Position numbers and translations under genes: made by a program
Notes under the pieces: model-generated
Told to the model about the DNA's origin: nothing
The model's input: only the letters and a program-made list of their open reading frames with translations
The model's database searches: none
NCBI RefSeq assembly: GCF_016924755.1
Contig: NZ_JAFFJX010000005.1
Span: 434,001-498,000 of the forward strand
DNA: 64,000 bases
Reading direction: 5' to 3'
Origin: Longitalea arenae
GTDB taxonomy: Bacteria; Bacteroidota; Bacteroidia; Chitinophagales; Chitinophagaceae
Shown: piece by piece, positions 42,335 through 51,220 of the stretch
Position numbering within the stretch: position 1 is the first letter of the stretch
How the letters are laid out: the number at the start of each line of letters is the position of its first letter

Positions 42335-45300
42335 ATGGATAATCATGTGTCAGTTACCCATCAGTTGGATTTTTTGTCGGGCGGTGGCGAAATGGGTGAG
42401 CGTGTTCGCAATTTTGACTGGGCGAGCACCCCTTTAGGCGATCCTGAAACCTGGGAACAAAGCTTAAAAACCTGTGTACGTATTATACTTACTTCAGCCC
42501 AACCCATGTTTGTGTGGTGGGGCCCTTCCCTTATAAATATTTATAACGACAGTTATGCGCGGATCATGGGTAAAAAGCATCCGGCCGGCTTAGGCGCCAA
42601 GGCTGAGGATGTATGGCCAGAGATATGGGACCTGCTGGTATCGCGTATTGAAAGTGTAAAACGGAATGAAGGTACCTACGACGATTCGTTCCTTTTTATA
42701 ATGGAACGAAAGGGCTTCCAGGAGGAAGTGTATGTGTCGTTCAGCTACAGTCCGGCGCCCGGCGATGATGGGGCTGTGAAAGGAATATTTTGCGTATGTA
42801 CAGAAAATACAGAGCGTATTATCAACGAGCGCGCTCTGCAAATGCTGCGCGACCTCGGTGCAGTGGCTTTCGATGAAAAATCGCCGGATCTTATTTACCG
42901 CAATGTAGCTGAGATCCTGGGCAGGAATAACAAGGATTTTCCGTTTGCCATCGTGTATAAACTAAATAAGGAAGGGGGGTCTGCACAGGCGGTTGCATTT
43001 ACAGGTATAGAACAAGATCAACATTTATTACCCCGGGAGATCGATACTGCAACTCCATCGGCGCTAACCAGTGACTTTTGTAAGGCCTATGAAACGAATA
43101 AAGTGCTTGTTGCAGATGTGAATGGCATGCGGGACGAGCTTCCAAAAGGATTCTGGAAAATACCTCCTTCGCAATTTGCATATATACCCATTAGTGCAGT
43201 CGGCAGCAAACATCCCTATGCTATTATTGTTGCCGCGCTGAATCCCTGCCGGCAGTTTGACAATAATTTTCAGCAGCTCTGCGAAATGATCGGCGCCCGG
43301 GTTTCCCTGGAGATCAACAAAATGCAGGCCCTGGAAGAAGAGCGGAAAAGGGCCGAAGCACTGGAGCAGATCGATAAAGCCAAAACTGTCTTCTTCAATA
43401 ATATAAGCCATGAATTTAGAACGCCGCTCACGCTTATATTGAGCCCGCTGGAAGAAATGCTTCATCAGCCGAAAAATAATCTGTCCGCTTCGGAACATCA
43501 AAACGTTGAAACGGCACACCGCAATGCGCTGCGTTTATTGAAGCTGGTGAATACGCTGCTCGATTTCAGCCGCATTGAATCAGGCCGGCAACAGGCCAGT
43601 TATGTGCTTACTGATATTGCTTCCTATACCAGGAACCTCGCGGCGAATTTCAGGTCGGTGATGGAAAAGGCGGGACTGCAACTGATCATCAAGACCGACC
43701 GGGTCGTACAGCCTGTGTATCTGGACCGGCAAATGTGGGAGAAGATCGTATTTAATTTATTGTCGAATGCCTTTAAATATACGTTGGCGGGAAGCATAAC
43801 AGTAGAGCTTTGCGCAGAAGACAAATTTGCCGTGTTGAAGGTAAAAGACACGGGCGTTGGCATTCCGGAAGCAGAGCTGCCGCACATATTTGAACGGTTT
43901 CACCGGGTGCAGAACGTTATGGGCAGAACCTTCGAAGGCACCGGTATTGGTTTGTCGCTGGTAAAAGAACTGGTGCTGTTCCATAAAGGTGATATTAGCG
44001 TTGAAAGCCAGCCTGGCAAGGGGAGTACGTTTACGGTAAAAATACCGATGGGTAAAGAGCACCTGCCGGAACAGCAAATCACTGTGCAGCTGGAAGAAGA
44101 AAGGGTGACATCGGGCATGTACGTTGAAGAAGCCGGCACTTTACTGGTGAAAGACAACAATAAGGCAACATCGCTTACGTTTGAGGATGATAATGAACCC
44201 GTGGTGCTGGTGGTGGATGATAATGCCGACATGCGTGAACACCTGCATTCGATACTGGTACATCGCTTTCATGTAATAACTGCTACTAACGGCCAGGACG
44301 CCCTGCAAAAGATACAGGAACGAAAGCCAACTTTGATCATAAGTGACGTGATGATGCCGGTAATGGATGGTATAGAGCTGGTAAAAGCGGTGAAGGCTAA
44401 CAAAGGCACGGCGCATATCCCGGTGATTTTGCTTACTGCCCGTGCAGGTGAAGAATCGAGGATCGCCGGCTGGGAAACGGGGGCCGACGATTACCTTACC
44501 AAACCTTTTTCTTCCAACGAACTTATTGCAAGAATTACATCGCAGATAAAAACGCAGGAGATCAGGAGGGAGGCCCTGGTTGATATGGCGGAACAAAGGA
44601 GATACTCGAGGAAGCTGGAGGATATGAACCGGGAGCTCATTAAAATGAACGAAGAACTGACCTCATTCGCCTATGTCAGCAGCCATGACCTGCAGGAACC
44701 ATTGCGCAAGATCCAGATGTTCAGCAAGCGCATTCTCGAAAAAGAAATCAACTCTTTAAGTGAAGAGGGAAAGAACTTCTTTTTGCGGATGGACAATGCC
44801 GCCAACCGGATGCAGCTGTTGATCAATGATTTGCTTACGTATTCGCGTACGAATACGTCGCAGAAGCAATTAGAGAAGACAAGCCTCAATGATCTTATAA
44901 TGGATGTTAAACAGGAGCTCTATGAAAAAATTATGGCTACAGATACCATCATAGAATGCGAACCGTTGCCGGAATTACAGATCATCCCGTTCCAGTTCAA
45001 ACAATTGTTCACCAACCTGCTTGCCAATTCCATCAAGTTTGCAAAGCCCGGTCAACGGCCGCATATCACTATCACCAGCAACCTCATCGAGGGCAGCCAG
45101 ATCGATTATCCGACGGCCAATAAAGAAATAAAATACTGGCATATTGCATTTGCCGATAAGGGCACCGGGTTCGATCCGCAATTCAATGAGCAGATATTCG
45201 GACTCTTCCAGCGTTTACACGGCAGGAAGGAGTATGAGGGCACGGGTATCGGCCTGGCCATTGCCAAAAAAGTGGTAGAGAACCACAACGGGATCATTCT

Positions 45301-45355
45301 GGCTGAAGGCAGGGAAAATGAAGGCGCCACCATTCATATTTATCTGCCTGAATAA
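42335..45355 (+). CDS. Hybrid two-component kinase with two kinase cores and a receiver
   Basis: 1006-residue soluble sensor. A PAS-like domain occupies about residues 25-160 and a GAF-like domain about 170-330. The first histidine kinase has His359 (ISHEFRTPLTLIL), an N box (NLLSNAFKY), DTGVGIP and GTGIGLSLVKEL. A receiver domain (about 622-740) has acidic Asp628-Asp629, phospho-acceptor Asp671 (SDVMMPVMDG) and Lys723. A coiled coil leads to a second kinase with His784 (SSHDLQEPLRK), NLLANSIKF, DKGTGFDP and GTGIGLAIAKK. The gene is divergent from the oxidoreductase operon. The output partner is not in the window. Confidence 0.94.
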   Translation: MDNHVSVTHQLDFLSGGGEMGERVRNFDWASTPLGDPETWEQSLKTCVRIILTSAQPMFVWWGPSLINIYNDSYARIMGKKHPAGLGAKAEDVWPEIWDLLVSRIESVKRNEGTYDDSFLFIMERKGFQEEVYVSFSYSPAPGDDGAVKGIFCVCTENTERIINERALQMLRDLGAVAFDEKSPDLIYRNVAEILGRNNKDFPFAIVYKLNKEGGSAQAVAFTGIEQDQHLLPREIDTATPSALTSDFCKAYETNKVLVADVNGMRDELPKGFWKIPPSQFAYIPISAVGSKHPYAIIVAALNPCRQFDNNFQQLCEMIGARVSLEINKMQALEEERKRAEALEQIDKAKTVFFNNISHEFRTPLTLILSPLEEMLHQPKNNLSASEHQNVETAHRNALRLLKLVNTLLDFSRIESGRQQASYVLTDIASYTRNLAANFRSVMEKAGLQLIIKTDRVVQPVYLDRQMWEKIVFNLLSNAFKYTLAGSITVELCAEDKFAVLKVKDTGVGIPEAELPHIFERFHRVQNVMGRTFEGTGIGLSLVKELVLFHKGDISVESQPGKGSTFTVKIPMGKEHLPEQQITVQLEEERVTSGMYVEEAGTLLVKDNNKATSLTFEDDNEPVVLVVDDNADMREHLHSILVHRFHVITATNGQDALQKIQERKPTLIISDVMMPVMDGIELVKAVKANKGTAHIPVILLTARAGEESRIAGWETGADDYLTKPFSSNELIARITSQIKTQEIRREALVDMAEQRRYSRKLEDMNRELIKMNEELTSFAYVSSHDLQEPLRKIQMFSKRILEKEINSLSEEGKNFFLRMDNAANRMQLLINDLLTYSRTNTSQKQLEKTSLNDLIMDVKQELYEKIMATDTIIECEPLPELQIIPFQFKQLFTNLLANSIKFAKPGQRPHITITSNLIEGSQIDYPTANKEIKYWHIAFADKGTGFDPQFNEQIFGLFQRLHGRKEYEGTGIGLAIAKKVVENHNGIILAEGRENEGATIHIYLPE

Positions 45356-45566
45356 GCAACCGTTGAGGCCGCTGACAGTTAAGGAACAGCTGGCAGATTT
45401 GCAAGCGGAGGCGTTTCTGGCAAGAGCTGTTGCAGATTTATTCACCATTCTACCCAAAAAAGGCTTACCTTTAAAAGAGTAGCAGCTGAAGGCGTACCCA
45501 TATATGTACATCTATGATCACTCCTTCTCTTCTTCTAACTTTTAACAGTTCTTTAAAATAAAGGAT

Positions 45567-45854
45567 ATGACATTTTTAAAAGAACATCTATTAAGTGATC
45601 ATTACAGTTGGAATAATAATGCAAGCCATTCATTATATGCTACTGAACCAGACCGGCGTGTGTTTGACCGGTTCAATGGCAACCAGGTTCTGTTCATTAT
45701 TAATTCTTTCGGTAAGTCACTGGGGCGCTTGACATTAGGTGATGGGCGGAAAATAGAGGAACTCATCTCAACGCAATTGCCTGAGCAAAATAAAAGTGAG
45801 CTATCTGTATACAACTGGCTGCGTGGCGTGTATCTGTATTACAGCAACTATTGA
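45567..45854 (+). CDS. Small hypothetical protein
   Basis: 95 residues with no signal or membrane segment. It contains DRRVFDRFNGNQVLFIINSFG, LTLGDGRKIEELISTQLP and ELSVYNWLRGVYLY. I do not recognise a family. Its start lies just after an AAAGGA-like stretch, and the next gene (RRM protein) starts 25 bp after its stop, so they are probably co-transcribed. Confidence 0.6.
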   Translation: MTFLKEHLLSDHYSWNNNASHSLYATEPDRRVFDRFNGNQVLFIINSFGKSLGRLTLGDGRKIEELISTQLPEQNKSELSVYNWLRGVYLYYSNY

Positions 45855-45879
45855 ATTAAATATCAGTAAAACTATTTCC

Positions 45880-46131
45880 ATGAATATACAGGTGTACAAT
45901 TTAAGCCGTAATACCAGCGATGCTGATCTGCGAAGATTGTTTTCCTCCTATGGTATTGTTGATTCCGCAGAAGTTGTGCGCGATAAATTGAATGGGCGTT
46001 CCAAAGGGAACGGCATTATTGATATGCCTGTTGAAAAAGATGCCAGGCAGGCGATAGCAGCACTCGATCAAACGATGATGGATGGGAAAAAGATCTCGGT
46101 AAGCGAGTTGCGATTACCACCAAAATGGTAA
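45880..46131 (+). CDS. RRM-domain RNA-binding protein
   Basis: 83 residues, a single RNA-recognition motif. RNP2 is IQVYNL; RNP1, normally close to RGFGFVEM, reads SKGNGIIDM and so lacks the usual aromatic residues. The start at 45880 is chosen because the domain begins at MNIQVYNLS and the longer frame reads back into the previous gene. It is a probable RNA chaperone-type protein; loss of the RNP1 aromatics suggests weaker or different RNA binding. Confidence 0.85.
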   Translation: MNIQVYNLSRNTSDADLRRLFSSYGIVDSAEVVRDKLNGRSKGNGIIDMPVEKDARQAIAALDQTMMDGKKISVSELRLPPKW

Positions 46132-46346
46132 TGCCGCCATTAAAAAACAGTCCGGATCTATAAGGAACGATACAATCTCCCGTTTTTAACTTCTACTAAA
46201 TGAGCAAGTTAACCTGATTATTGAAGGTTTTTTCCGCTTATACAGTTTAAAGTTGTATCTTCGACCAACTTATTTCCTCCTGCACCTATCTTGATTTCTG
46301 CTTTTCAACATTTGTGAAGGTAAGATTCTAAGCCTGGTAGGCCATC

Positions 46347-47642
46347 ATGGCAACTTACCACTATTATTATTTATTTAAATTTCAAACATTGTCATTCGAA
46401 AAGTTAAAAATTATTGAGCCTATATTAAAAGCGCTTAACAATCAGGGTTACACCCAACCCACTCCGGTACAGGAGCAATCCATTCCCATAATTCTTCAGC
46501 AAAAGGATCTTTTTGGTTGTGCCCAAACAGGCACAGGTAAAACCGCAGCCTTTGCAATACCGGTTCTTCAATTATTGTATCAACAAAAACAAACAATAAA
46601 AAGCGCCCCGTCCATCAAAGCATTGGTATTAACGCCAACCCGGGAGCTGGCCATTCAAATACAGGAAAGTTTTGAAGCCTATGGAAAAAATACCGGTTTG
46701 AACCAGGTGGTGATCTTTGGGGGCGTATCCCAGGCGGCGCAGGTACATGCGCTGAGAAAAGGGGTAGATATTTTAGTGGCAACGCCCGGCCGTTTACTTG
46801 ATCTTATTGAACAGAGGATCGTAAACATCAGCAACATAAAGCTTTTGGTGCTGGATGAAGCAGACCGCATGCTGGATATGGGTTTTGTGCATGATGTGCA
46901 AAAGATCATCGCAAAGACCCCAAAACAACGGCAAACGCTTTTCTTTTCCGCTACCATGGCGCCGGCCATCCGAAAGCTGGCCAATTCTTTATTGAAAGAG
47001 CCGGTCACTGTAGAAGTAACACCGGTTGCAACCACTGCCGAAACGATAAAACAAAAGATCTGTTTTGTTGACAAAAAGGATAAGTCTGCTTTATTGTTAC
47101 ATATGATGACCCATACACAGATCCCGATGGCCCTGGTATTTACCCGAACCAAACATGGTGCTGACCGGGTTGCCCGGGATCTGAACCGCTCTGGTGTACG
47201 GGCGGAAGCCATTCATGGGAACAAATCACAGCAGGCAAGGCAAAAAGCTTTGCATCAGTTCAGATCGAAGCAGATAAAAGTGCTGGTGGCAACAGATATC
47301 GCAGCCCGGGGCATAGATATTGATGAATTGTCACATGTTATTAATTTTGAATTACCAAACGTTCCCGAAACATATGTTCACCGGATCGGCCGAACGGGGC
47401 GGGCAGGGGCAAAAGGCATTGCGCTGTCTTTTTGCGACCGCGAAGAAAGAGCTTATTTACGCGATATACAAAAACTCATTTCCACGGCTATACCCGTTGA
47501 AGAGGAACATCCCTTCCGCGATTCGGCCGGCCGGAACGATATACGGCAGCCAGCCAGAAAAAATAATGTAAGCAGAACACAAGCTAATCGTTTTGCCCAG
47601 GTTAACAAAAAAAGGCCCAGCTTTAACAAAGCTGTTCAATAA
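46347..47642 (+). CDS. DEAD-box RNA helicase (RhlE-like)
   Basis: 431-residue ATP-dependent RNA helicase. All motifs are present: Q motif PTPVQEQSIP, I AQTGTGKT, Ia PTRELAIQI, Ib TPGRLLD, II DEAD, III SAT, IV LVFTRTK, V ATDIAARGID and VI HRIGRTGRAG, with a short basic tail (RPSFNKAVQ). It is typical of RhlE-type proteins in ribosome assembly and cold adaptation. The ATG at 46347 is listed, but a TTG at 46389 would give the more typical start SFEKLKIIEPILKAL. RRM genes lie on both sides. Confidence 0.95.
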   Translation: MATYHYYYLFKFQTLSFEKLKIIEPILKALNNQGYTQPTPVQEQSIPIILQQKDLFGCAQTGTGKTAAFAIPVLQLLYQQKQTIKSAPSIKALVLTPTRELAIQIQESFEAYGKNTGLNQVVIFGGVSQAAQVHALRKGVDILVATPGRLLDLIEQRIVNISNIKLLVLDEADRMLDMGFVHDVQKIIAKTPKQRQTLFFSATMAPAIRKLANSLLKEPVTVEVTPVATTAETIKQKICFVDKKDKSALLLHMMTHTQIPMALVFTRTKHGADRVARDLNRSGVRAEAIHGNKSQQARQKALHQFRSKQIKVLVATDIAARGIDIDELSHVINFELPNVPETYVHRIGRTGRAGAKGIALSFCDREERAYLRDIQKLISTAIPVEEEHPFRDSAGRNDIRQPARKNNVSRTQANRFAQVNKKRPSFNKAVQ

Positions 47643-47666
47643 GCATTAAATTGTAAAAGTTTAATT

Positions 47667-47918
47667 ATGACAAACGTTCAGATCGAAAAATTCCTGCAAC
47701 AGAATTACCTTGACAAAGCGCCTGTAAAGGTCAGTTTTAAGGGAAGAAAACCGATTGTTGGAATATTTATTTCAACACCTGATTACGGTGAGTTAAAAGC
47801 AAAAAATTTCTGGCGGATCGTAGGTGAGGTAAATATTGAAAGTTATCGCAAATCAAGAGATATGAATCTGGCGAGAATGTTCAGCGGATCTGAAATGACC
47901 AAATTATCTGCACCCTAA
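47667..47918 (+). CDS. Small conserved-looking protein after helicase
   Basis: 83 residues, soluble and basic: IEKFLQQNYLDKAPVKVSF, IVGIFISTPDYGELKAKNFWRIV, LARMFSGSEMTKLS. I do not recognise a named domain. It starts 24 bp after the helicase stop and ends 24 bp before the KAS III-like gene. Its position suggests a role with the helicase, as a cofactor or regulator; this is inference. Confidence 0.7.
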   Translation: MTNVQIEKFLQQNYLDKAPVKVSFKGRKPIVGIFISTPDYGELKAKNFWRIVGEVNIESYRKSRDMNLARMFSGSEMTKLSAP

Positions 47919-47942
47919 TAAGTATTTTACATCCTGTTTTTT

Positions 47943-49022
47943 ATGTTACGTTCAATTATTACCGGGTCAGGATCTTATATTCCACCGGTCGTTAAAGTTA
48001 ATGCCGACTTTATTACAAGGAATTTTCATGGGGTGAACAACCTGCCACTCAATGTTCCGGGCGAAGAAGTTGTGAAGAAGTTTGAGTTGATCACTGGCAT
48101 AGGGGAGCGCCGTTACGCGCCTGATGAGCTCAATACTTCTGATATAGCAGCGATCGCTGCGAAACTGGCCATTGAAGACAGTGGAATTGATGCAGAAACC
48201 ATTGACCAGATCATCGTTGCCCATAATTATGGCGACGTGGTGAAGGGTACCGTTCAGTCAGATACCGTACCTTCTGTTGCCTCCCGGGTAAAACATTTAT
48301 TAGGTATACGGAACCCCGCTTGTGTACCATATGATATATTGTTTGGTTGCCCCGGTTGGGTGCAGGGGATGATACAGGCCGATGTGTATTTCAGAGCCGG
48401 TAGTGCAAAGACCTGCCTGGTCATCGGTGCAGAAACACTGTCCAGGGTATTGGACGACTATGATCGCGATAGTATGATCTTTTCCGATGGTGCAGGCGCC
48501 TGCATTCTTGAATACAAAGAAACCGGAGATCAGGCAGCAGGAATACTGGGTACCAGCACCCGGTCAGATTGCGTGAGCGAAGTTTCATATATAAACTTTG
48601 GCGGATCATACCAGCCCGGTTTGAATGACGATACACGTTATATCAAAATGAAGGGGCGTAAAGTATATGAGTATGCGGTACGTCATGTTCCGGAAGCTAT
48701 GAAAGGATGCCTCGACAAAAGCGGCATCGCTATTACTGAGTTGAAGAAGATCTTTATACATCAGGCCAATGAAAAAATGGATGAAGCCATTGTAACAGCT
48801 TTTTACAATCTGTATGGCATTCAAAAGGCGCCTGAACATATAATGCCCATGAGTATTCATTGGCTGGGAAACAGTTCTGTGGCCACCATTCCAACATTGT
48901 ATGACCTGGTGTGCAAAGGAATGGTCAAAGACCAGCAGCTTGAACCCGGAGATGTTATATTATTTGCATCTGTTGGTGCGGGTATGAACATCAATGCTGT
49001 TTGTTACCGTTGTGCTTCCTGA
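47943..49022 (+). CDS. 3-oxoacyl-ACP synthase III-family protein
   Basis: 359-residue thiolase-fold enzyme. The KAS III triad is complete: Cys136 in DILFGCPGW, His273 in IFIHQANEKM and Asn310 in HWLGNSSVATIP; the C-terminal GDVILFASVGAGMNINAV is also typical. Such enzymes condense an acyl-CoA with malonyl-ACP. Its place among RNA-metabolism genes is unusual, so it may be either a lone FabH-like enzyme or part of a membrane-fluidity response to cold; the second is inference. Confidence 0.92.
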   Translation: MLRSIITGSGSYIPPVVKVNADFITRNFHGVNNLPLNVPGEEVVKKFELITGIGERRYAPDELNTSDIAAIAAKLAIEDSGIDAETIDQIIVAHNYGDVVKGTVQSDTVPSVASRVKHLLGIRNPACVPYDILFGCPGWVQGMIQADVYFRAGSAKTCLVIGAETLSRVLDDYDRDSMIFSDGAGACILEYKETGDQAAGILGTSTRSDCVSEVSYINFGGSYQPGLNDDTRYIKMKGRKVYEYAVRHVPEAMKGCLDKSGIAITELKKIFIHQANEKMDEAIVTAFYNLYGIQKAPEHIMPMSIHWLGNSSVATIPTLYDLVCKGMVKDQQLEPGDVILFASVGAGMNINAVCYRCAS

Positions 49023-49221
49023 AATATTAACAATAACATTAGAAGGCCCTTAAAGAATTAATTGGCGATATGCATTTAATGGGCTATCTTTATTAACGAC
49101 AATTGAGTTTTACAGCATAAAGTACTTTAAACGATCTTTTGCTTTTTTTCCTCCGTAAACTTTCGCTTTTTCTACTTTTTGTGAGTGCTCAGTTCATTTA
49201 TCACATTTTAATTTTAGAGTA

Positions 49222-49527
49222 ATGAATTTGTACGTTTCCAATTTAGGTTTTCACGTTAGTGACGAAGACCTGAGAAATTTATTTTCGGCTTATGGTAATG
49301 TTACCTCAGCCAAAGTAATCACAGACAGAGAAACTGGCAGATCCCGTGGTTTTGGATTTGTGGAAATGTCTGCAGAAGATGAAGGAAAGAAAGCCATTCA
49401 AGGGCTGGAAGGAAAAGAAATTGAAGGCAGAAGCATTTCTGTTTCAGTGGCAAGACCTAAAACTGACCGTGGCAATTCCTTCGGTGGTGGCAACCGCGGT
49501 GGCGGTGGCTTCAAATCAAGATGGTAA
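49222..49527 (+). CDS. RRM-domain RNA-binding protein, Gly-rich tail
   Basis: 101 residues: one RNA-recognition motif with RNP2 LYVSNL and a full RNP1 RGFGFVEM, then a Gly/Arg/Asn-rich tail ending FKSRW. This is the standard bacterial RRM protein layout seen in Bacteroidota and cyanobacteria, usually cold-inducible. The 200-bp leader (49023-49221) could hold cold-responsive structure; a CTACTTTTTG word near 49177 is close to but not an exact -7 element. A rho-independent terminator follows. Confidence 0.94.
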   Translation: MNLYVSNLGFHVSDEDLRNLFSAYGNVTSAKVITDRETGRSRGFGFVEMSAEDEGKKAIQGLEGKEIEGRSISVSVARPKTDRGNSFGGGNRGGGGFKSRW

Positions 49528-49580
49528 TCAATACGCTTGTTTCCTGAAATAATTCAATCGAAATAGCTCATTGAAGTAAG

Positions 49581-49607
49581 CCCTGGCAAGAGTGCCGGGG
49601 TTTTTTT
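49581..49607 (+). terminator. Rho-independent terminator after RRM gene
   Basis: CCCTGGCA pairs with TGCCGGGG (one G-T) around AGAG and is followed by seven T, 54 bp after the stop codon. Confidence 0.88.
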
Positions 49608-49674
49608 ATGTTTTACCAGGTGTCATTTGTACGATTCCCTCCTGAACTATGCAGGGTATTAGTTAAACTTGCAT

Positions 49675-50202
49675 ATGGTAAAACTTATTGAGATCACAGG
49701 ACAGCATGGTATCAGGCTGCGGCCCTTAACACCAGCTGATGCCGAAGCACTGGCTGCTGTTGCCAGCGATCCATCGATCAGCAACTTTGTAAGGGATAGT
49801 TTTCCTTCGCCCTATACACTTGCCCATGCAAAAGGATTTATCCAATTCGCCGAGGGTGATCCCCATTTATATTGTTGGGCTATCTTTGAAGGCAGTGCGC
49901 TGGCTGGCGTTATCAGCCTTACCCAACAGGAAGATATTTACCGCCATTCCGCAGAGATCGGTTACTGGCTGGGAAGCGATTTCCGGGGAAGGGGAATAAG
50001 TACAGAAGCGATCGGCCTCGTTTGCCGGTATGCATTTGATCAATTGAACATCGTCAGGATCTTCGCACATGTATTCGAGCATAACCATGCTTCGCGTAAA
50101 GCCCTGTTGAAAAATGGATTTGTCATTGAAGGAATACGGAAGAAAGGATCTATCAAGAACAATCAGTTGCTCGACGATTACCTGATGGCCAAATTGAAAT
50201 AG
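49675..50202 (+). CDS. GNAT-family N-acetyltransferase
   Basis: 175-residue acetyl-CoA-dependent acyltransferase of the RimJ/RimL type. It begins with IRLRPLTPADAEAL-like residues (GIRLRPLT), then EIGYWLGSDFRGRGISTEAI, where RGRGIS is the CoA pyrophosphate loop, and ends with NHASRKALLKNGFVIEG. The ATG at 49675 is preferred to a TTG two codons earlier. The acceptor amine is unknown. The next gene starts 2 bp after the stop, so they are coupled. Confidence 0.92.
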   Translation: MVKLIEITGQHGIRLRPLTPADAEALAAVASDPSISNFVRDSFPSPYTLAHAKGFIQFAEGDPHLYCWAIFEGSALAGVISLTQQEDIYRHSAEIGYWLGSDFRGRGISTEAIGLVCRYAFDQLNIVRIFAHVFEHNHASRKALLKNGFVIEGIRKKGSIKNNQLLDDYLMAKLK

Positions 50203-50204
50203 CA

Positions 50205-51143
50205 ATGACGGGAAAAATTGGAAAAATAATAGCCCAACGCACGGGCAACAGCGAATTGATAGAGATACTCGCCGATAAATTATCGGGCGCTGATCTTAAT
50301 TCCCTCCTGCTGGAAGTATTTGCCCGCAGGGCACAGCAGGTAAGCGCACCGGAGCTGTTGAAGCAATATGATAAGAACCGGTTTGTGCAACCTGGAGAAA
50401 CAGATTACCTGCACCTGCTGGAAAGATCGCTGCAAACCCTGCAATGCCTGAAGCGCCATGACTTCAAAGCTTTGCAGGTATCACCGCTTAGTCAGTTAGG
50501 TACCTGCTCAGTGGTGGCTACCGTTGACCAGGATAAAGTTGTTTCGGCTTTGCGCAACTGTGAAGTGTTGTCAGATGCTACCAATGCCCTGGCATTACAT
50601 ATCAGCAGCCAGAAAAAACAAAAAAAGCAAACCGGGGATACACATATTAAATATTGTACAGTACAAAGACATGTACGTTCACAGCCATTTCAGATCAAAG
50701 GGTTCTCCCCCCATTTTACCATCGGCTGTATGGTTTCCTCAGGTATTGATACCGGTAATTATACTTTTGAAAAGAAAGCCATTGGCGAGCATTTCGCGGC
50801 TTTAGTGGATGTATTGACCACCGTTTTTAAAACGGGTGCGGTAAAGTTCCGGTTACAGCAAAGAGCGGGTTACGGGGAGGCTTTTATCCCTACTGTTATG
50901 AAATATCTGCAGGAACGTTTACCCGGCGTGGAAATTACCCGTGATGAAAGCGCTGGTTCTAATAACTATTACCAGGGACTGCAGTTCAAAGCAGATATTT
51001 TTGTGCAGCAACGCCATTTCGAGATCGCTGACGGGGGGCTTGTTAACTGGACGCAGCAATTGCTGAACAATAGAAAAGAACGGTTCTTTATTTCAGGGTT
51101 CGGACTTGAATTGCTGAATAAGCTGGAAGAGGGCCTGCTGTAA
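50205..51143 (+). CDS. Unrecognised protein, possibly class II aminoacyl-tRNA-synthetase-like
   Basis: 312 residues, soluble. Segments that catch the eye are YCTVQRHVRSQPF, GFSPHFTIGCMVSSGIDTGNYTFEK, GEHFAALVDVL, and the C-terminal FEIADGGLVNWTQQLL followed by ISGFGLELLNKL. The order of HF.., E..H and a Gly-rich GFGLELL end recalls motifs 2 and 3 of class II synthetases, but essential residues are not certain and the link is weak. It is 2 bp from the GNAT gene, so it is probably part of the same function. Confidence 0.7.
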   Translation: MTGKIGKIIAQRTGNSELIEILADKLSGADLNSLLLEVFARRAQQVSAPELLKQYDKNRFVQPGETDYLHLLERSLQTLQCLKRHDFKALQVSPLSQLGTCSVVATVDQDKVVSALRNCEVLSDATNALALHISSQKKQKKQTGDTHIKYCTVQRHVRSQPFQIKGFSPHFTIGCMVSSGIDTGNYTFEKKAIGEHFAALVDVLTTVFKTGAVKFRLQQRAGYGEAFIPTVMKYLQERLPGVEITRDESAGSNNYYQGLQFKADIFVQQRHFEIADGGLVNWTQQLLNNRKERFFISGFGLELLNKLEEGLL

Positions 51144-51164
51144 TACGTTATGCAAATTTAAATA

Positions 51165-51208
51165 AAAGCAAGGCGGGTCCGGCCATTTGGCCGGACCCGC
51201 CTTGCTTT
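51165..51208. terminator. Bidirectional terminator, perfect 20-bp stem
   Basis: The 20-nt left arm (51165-51184) is exactly complementary to 51189-51208 around the loop ATTT. It lies between two convergent genes, 21 bp after one stop and 12 bp before the other. Confidence 0.9.
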
Positions 51209-51220
51209 CTATCGTTATTT

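Noticed and set aside
50205-51143. Calling the protein a histidyl-tRNA synthetase-related HisZ
   Set aside because: The resemblance is limited to a few residues; HisZ motif 2 Arg/Glu pattern is not clearly present and no his genes are nearby.
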